A stretch of DNA of 13,453 bases from Chthoniobacterales bacterium (lineage in GTDB: Bacteria > Verrucomicrobiota > Verrucomicrobiia > Chthoniobacterales > UBA10450). This document shows, piece by piece, positions 12,730-13,453 of this stretch. Where the stretch lies: the NCBI GenBank assembly GCA_013695925.1, contig JACCZO010000279.1, positions 1-13,453 on the forward strand, read 5' to 3'. Position 1 is the stretch's first letter; each line of letters opens with the position of its first letter. The notes under the pieces are model-generated. The model was given only the letters and a program-made list of their open reading frames with translations, made no database searches and was not told the origin of the DNA. Made by a program: the position numbers and the translations under genes.

Positions 12730-13276
12730 AGAAGAATTTCCCTACCTCCGCTCCGAATCCGGTCAGCTTTTCGAGTTCAATCGCGACTGGCTGCACGGCG
12801 AGATCAAGCAGGCGGCCGACCGCGCCGGGTATCCGCGCTGGTGGCTGACCGAGCATGTGACCGAGAGCATTGCCTTCTATTTGCGCCTGCGGACGGACGA
12901 GTCGGTGGTCGCGTTCAGCCAGCTCAACCAAACGGTGCGCTATGTTTTGAAAGTGATCGGCTACAAGGAAATCGTGCCGCATTTCCGGCCGACGCCCCCA
13001 CCGATTTCGGTCTCGCTCTACGAAGTCGCGGAAGCCGCCGGTGACGGCTACGAACTGGCATTTTTCGATCTGCTCGAGAAACGCGTGCACGCGATTATGG
13101 AAACGGGCGCGACTGGAATCCACTTCTTCGGTTTGCAGCCGGCGATCAAACATCTGCGCGGAGTCAAAATCTGGACTCGCGCCTGCGATGGATTGCGCGA
13201 GGAAGTGACCTGCTTCATTCGCGAAAAAATCTGCAGCGCGGCGGAAGTGGCGGAGTTGAGCTGCTCGATTCGATGA
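12716..13276 (+). CDS. Hypothetical protein in nrdR operon, possibly ATP-cone-like
   Basis: The 186-aa soluble protein has no assigned family that I recognise. Residues 10-92 have the layout of an ATP-cone domain: a short strand pair (YLRSESGQLFEFNRDWLHGE, compare VxxRxGxxExFxRxKL), helices IKQAADRAG and LTEHVTESIAFYLRLR, a segment VVAFSQLNQTVRYVLKVIGY in the place of the ISTxxIxxxVxxxLxxLG block, and a final EIVPHFRP in the place of (V)AxxY. The glycine and lysine residues that normally touch nucleotide are not clearly kept. Residues 100-186 (ISVSLYEVAEAAGDGYELAF, GIHFFGLQPAIKHLRGVKIW, ACDGLREEVTCFIREKICSA) look like a mixed alpha/beta domain. The ATG lies 14 bases inside nrdR and the stop overlaps the HIT gene start, so all three are translated together. 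The ATP-cone reading is my inference from the pattern and from its neighbour. Confidence 0.8.
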   Translation: MVAFKEEFPYLRSESGQLFEFNRDWLHGEIKQAADRAGYPRWWLTEHVTESIAFYLRLRTDESVVAFSQLNQTVRYVLKVIGYKEIVPHFRPTPPPISVSLYEVAEAAGDGYELAFFDLLEKRVHAIMETGATGIHFFGLQPAIKHLRGVKIWTRACDGLREEVTCFIREKICSAAEVAELSCSIR

Positions 13277-13453
13277 CCATTTTCGAGAAGATCGCCGCGC
13301 GCGAGATCCCGGCGAAGATCGTTTTCGAAGATGACGACGTCCTCGCTTTTCACGACGTCACTCCACAGGCGCCGGTGCACGTCCTCATTGTGCCGAAACG
13401 CGTCATCCCGCGAATGGCGGAGGCGAAGGAATCGGACCAGGCGGTGCTGGGGA
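13273..13453 (+). CDS. HIT-family (histidine triad) nucleotide-binding protein, 3' end outside window
   Basis: Sixty residues are visible from ATG 13273, reading MTIFEKIAAREIPAKIVFED then DDVLAFHDVTPQAPVHVLIV and PKRVIPRMAEA. This is the canonical N-terminal half of HINT-type HIT proteins: FxKIxxxEIPAxxVxED, LAFxDxxPxAPxHxLxxPK. The family hydrolyses purine phosphoramidates and related nucleotides in the cytosol. The HxHxH catalytic triad lies downstream of the window edge and cannot be checked. The ATG overlaps the TGA of the preceding gene (13273-13276), so it belongs to the nrdR operon. Confidence 0.93.
   Translation, partial: MTIFEKIAAREIPAKIVFEDDDVLAFHDVTPQAPVHVLIVPKRVIPRMAEAKESDQAVLG

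Noticed and set aside
1..13453. tRNA or rRNA genes
   Set aside because: No cloverleaf with a GGTTCRANNC-like T-arm or rRNA-like conserved segment was seen on either strand by eye.

Overview
The window is a GC-rich bacterial chromosomal segment. The gene complement, the lack of Shine-Dalgarno sites at most genes, and the intergenic repeats (GAGCAC-type low-complexity tracts and palindromic elements of the CCACGGAT and GTAGCCGGGGGC type) suggest a soil-type member of Verrucomicrobiota, near Chthoniobacterales/Udaeobacter. That placement is inference from pattern memory, not from a marker-gene search. Most of the window is ordinary housekeeping; the accessory material is a toxin-antitoxin pair, repeat elements and a decayed signalling gene.

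Region 1 (1-2640): the first 466 bases hold the 5' part of a minus-strand CPBP/CAAX-type membrane protease gene that runs off the left edge. After a short intergenic stretch comes a wrecked two-component gene (732-1360): an N-terminal receiver domain joined out of frame to a C-terminal receiver domain, with the kinase core missing and further frameshifts. Next is a two-gene operon: a membrane protein resembling the eukaryotic Mpv17/PMP22 family, and a 171-aa protein of unknown function overlapping it by ATGA.

Region 2 (2640-4250): an 84-bp palindromic repeat lies between this operon and a convergent HAD-family phosphatase gene. A low-complexity GAGCAC tract precedes a small coiled-coil protein gene with a strong Shine-Dalgarno. 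A possible promoter followed by a strong intrinsic terminator then forms an about 90-nt untranslated unit in front of prs (small RNA or attenuator).

Region 3 (4248-9195): a same-strand run prs - rplY(ctc) - pth - rpsF - ssb - antitoxin - PIN toxin - dprA, with tight spacing and three 4-bp stop/start overlaps. It links PRPP supply, translation (L25, peptidyl-tRNA hydrolase, S6), single-stranded DNA binding and DNA uptake/recombination (DprA). The pth gene carries a 72-bp palindromic repeat inserted in frame. The toxin-antitoxin pair sits between ssb and dprA, preceded by a perfect 11-bp inverted repeat and overlapping dprA.

Region 4 (9196-13453): a second GAGCAC tract, a 928-aa topoisomerase III-type enzyme with three C-terminal repeat domains, then a tightly overlapping nrdR - hypothetical (possibly ATP-cone-like) - HIT-family operon that runs off the right edge.

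Across the window the 9-mer TCGTTAGGC occurs five times, all on the plus strand, with a near match on the minus strand. Inside genes it forces rare leucine codons, so it may be a genome-wide signal motif.
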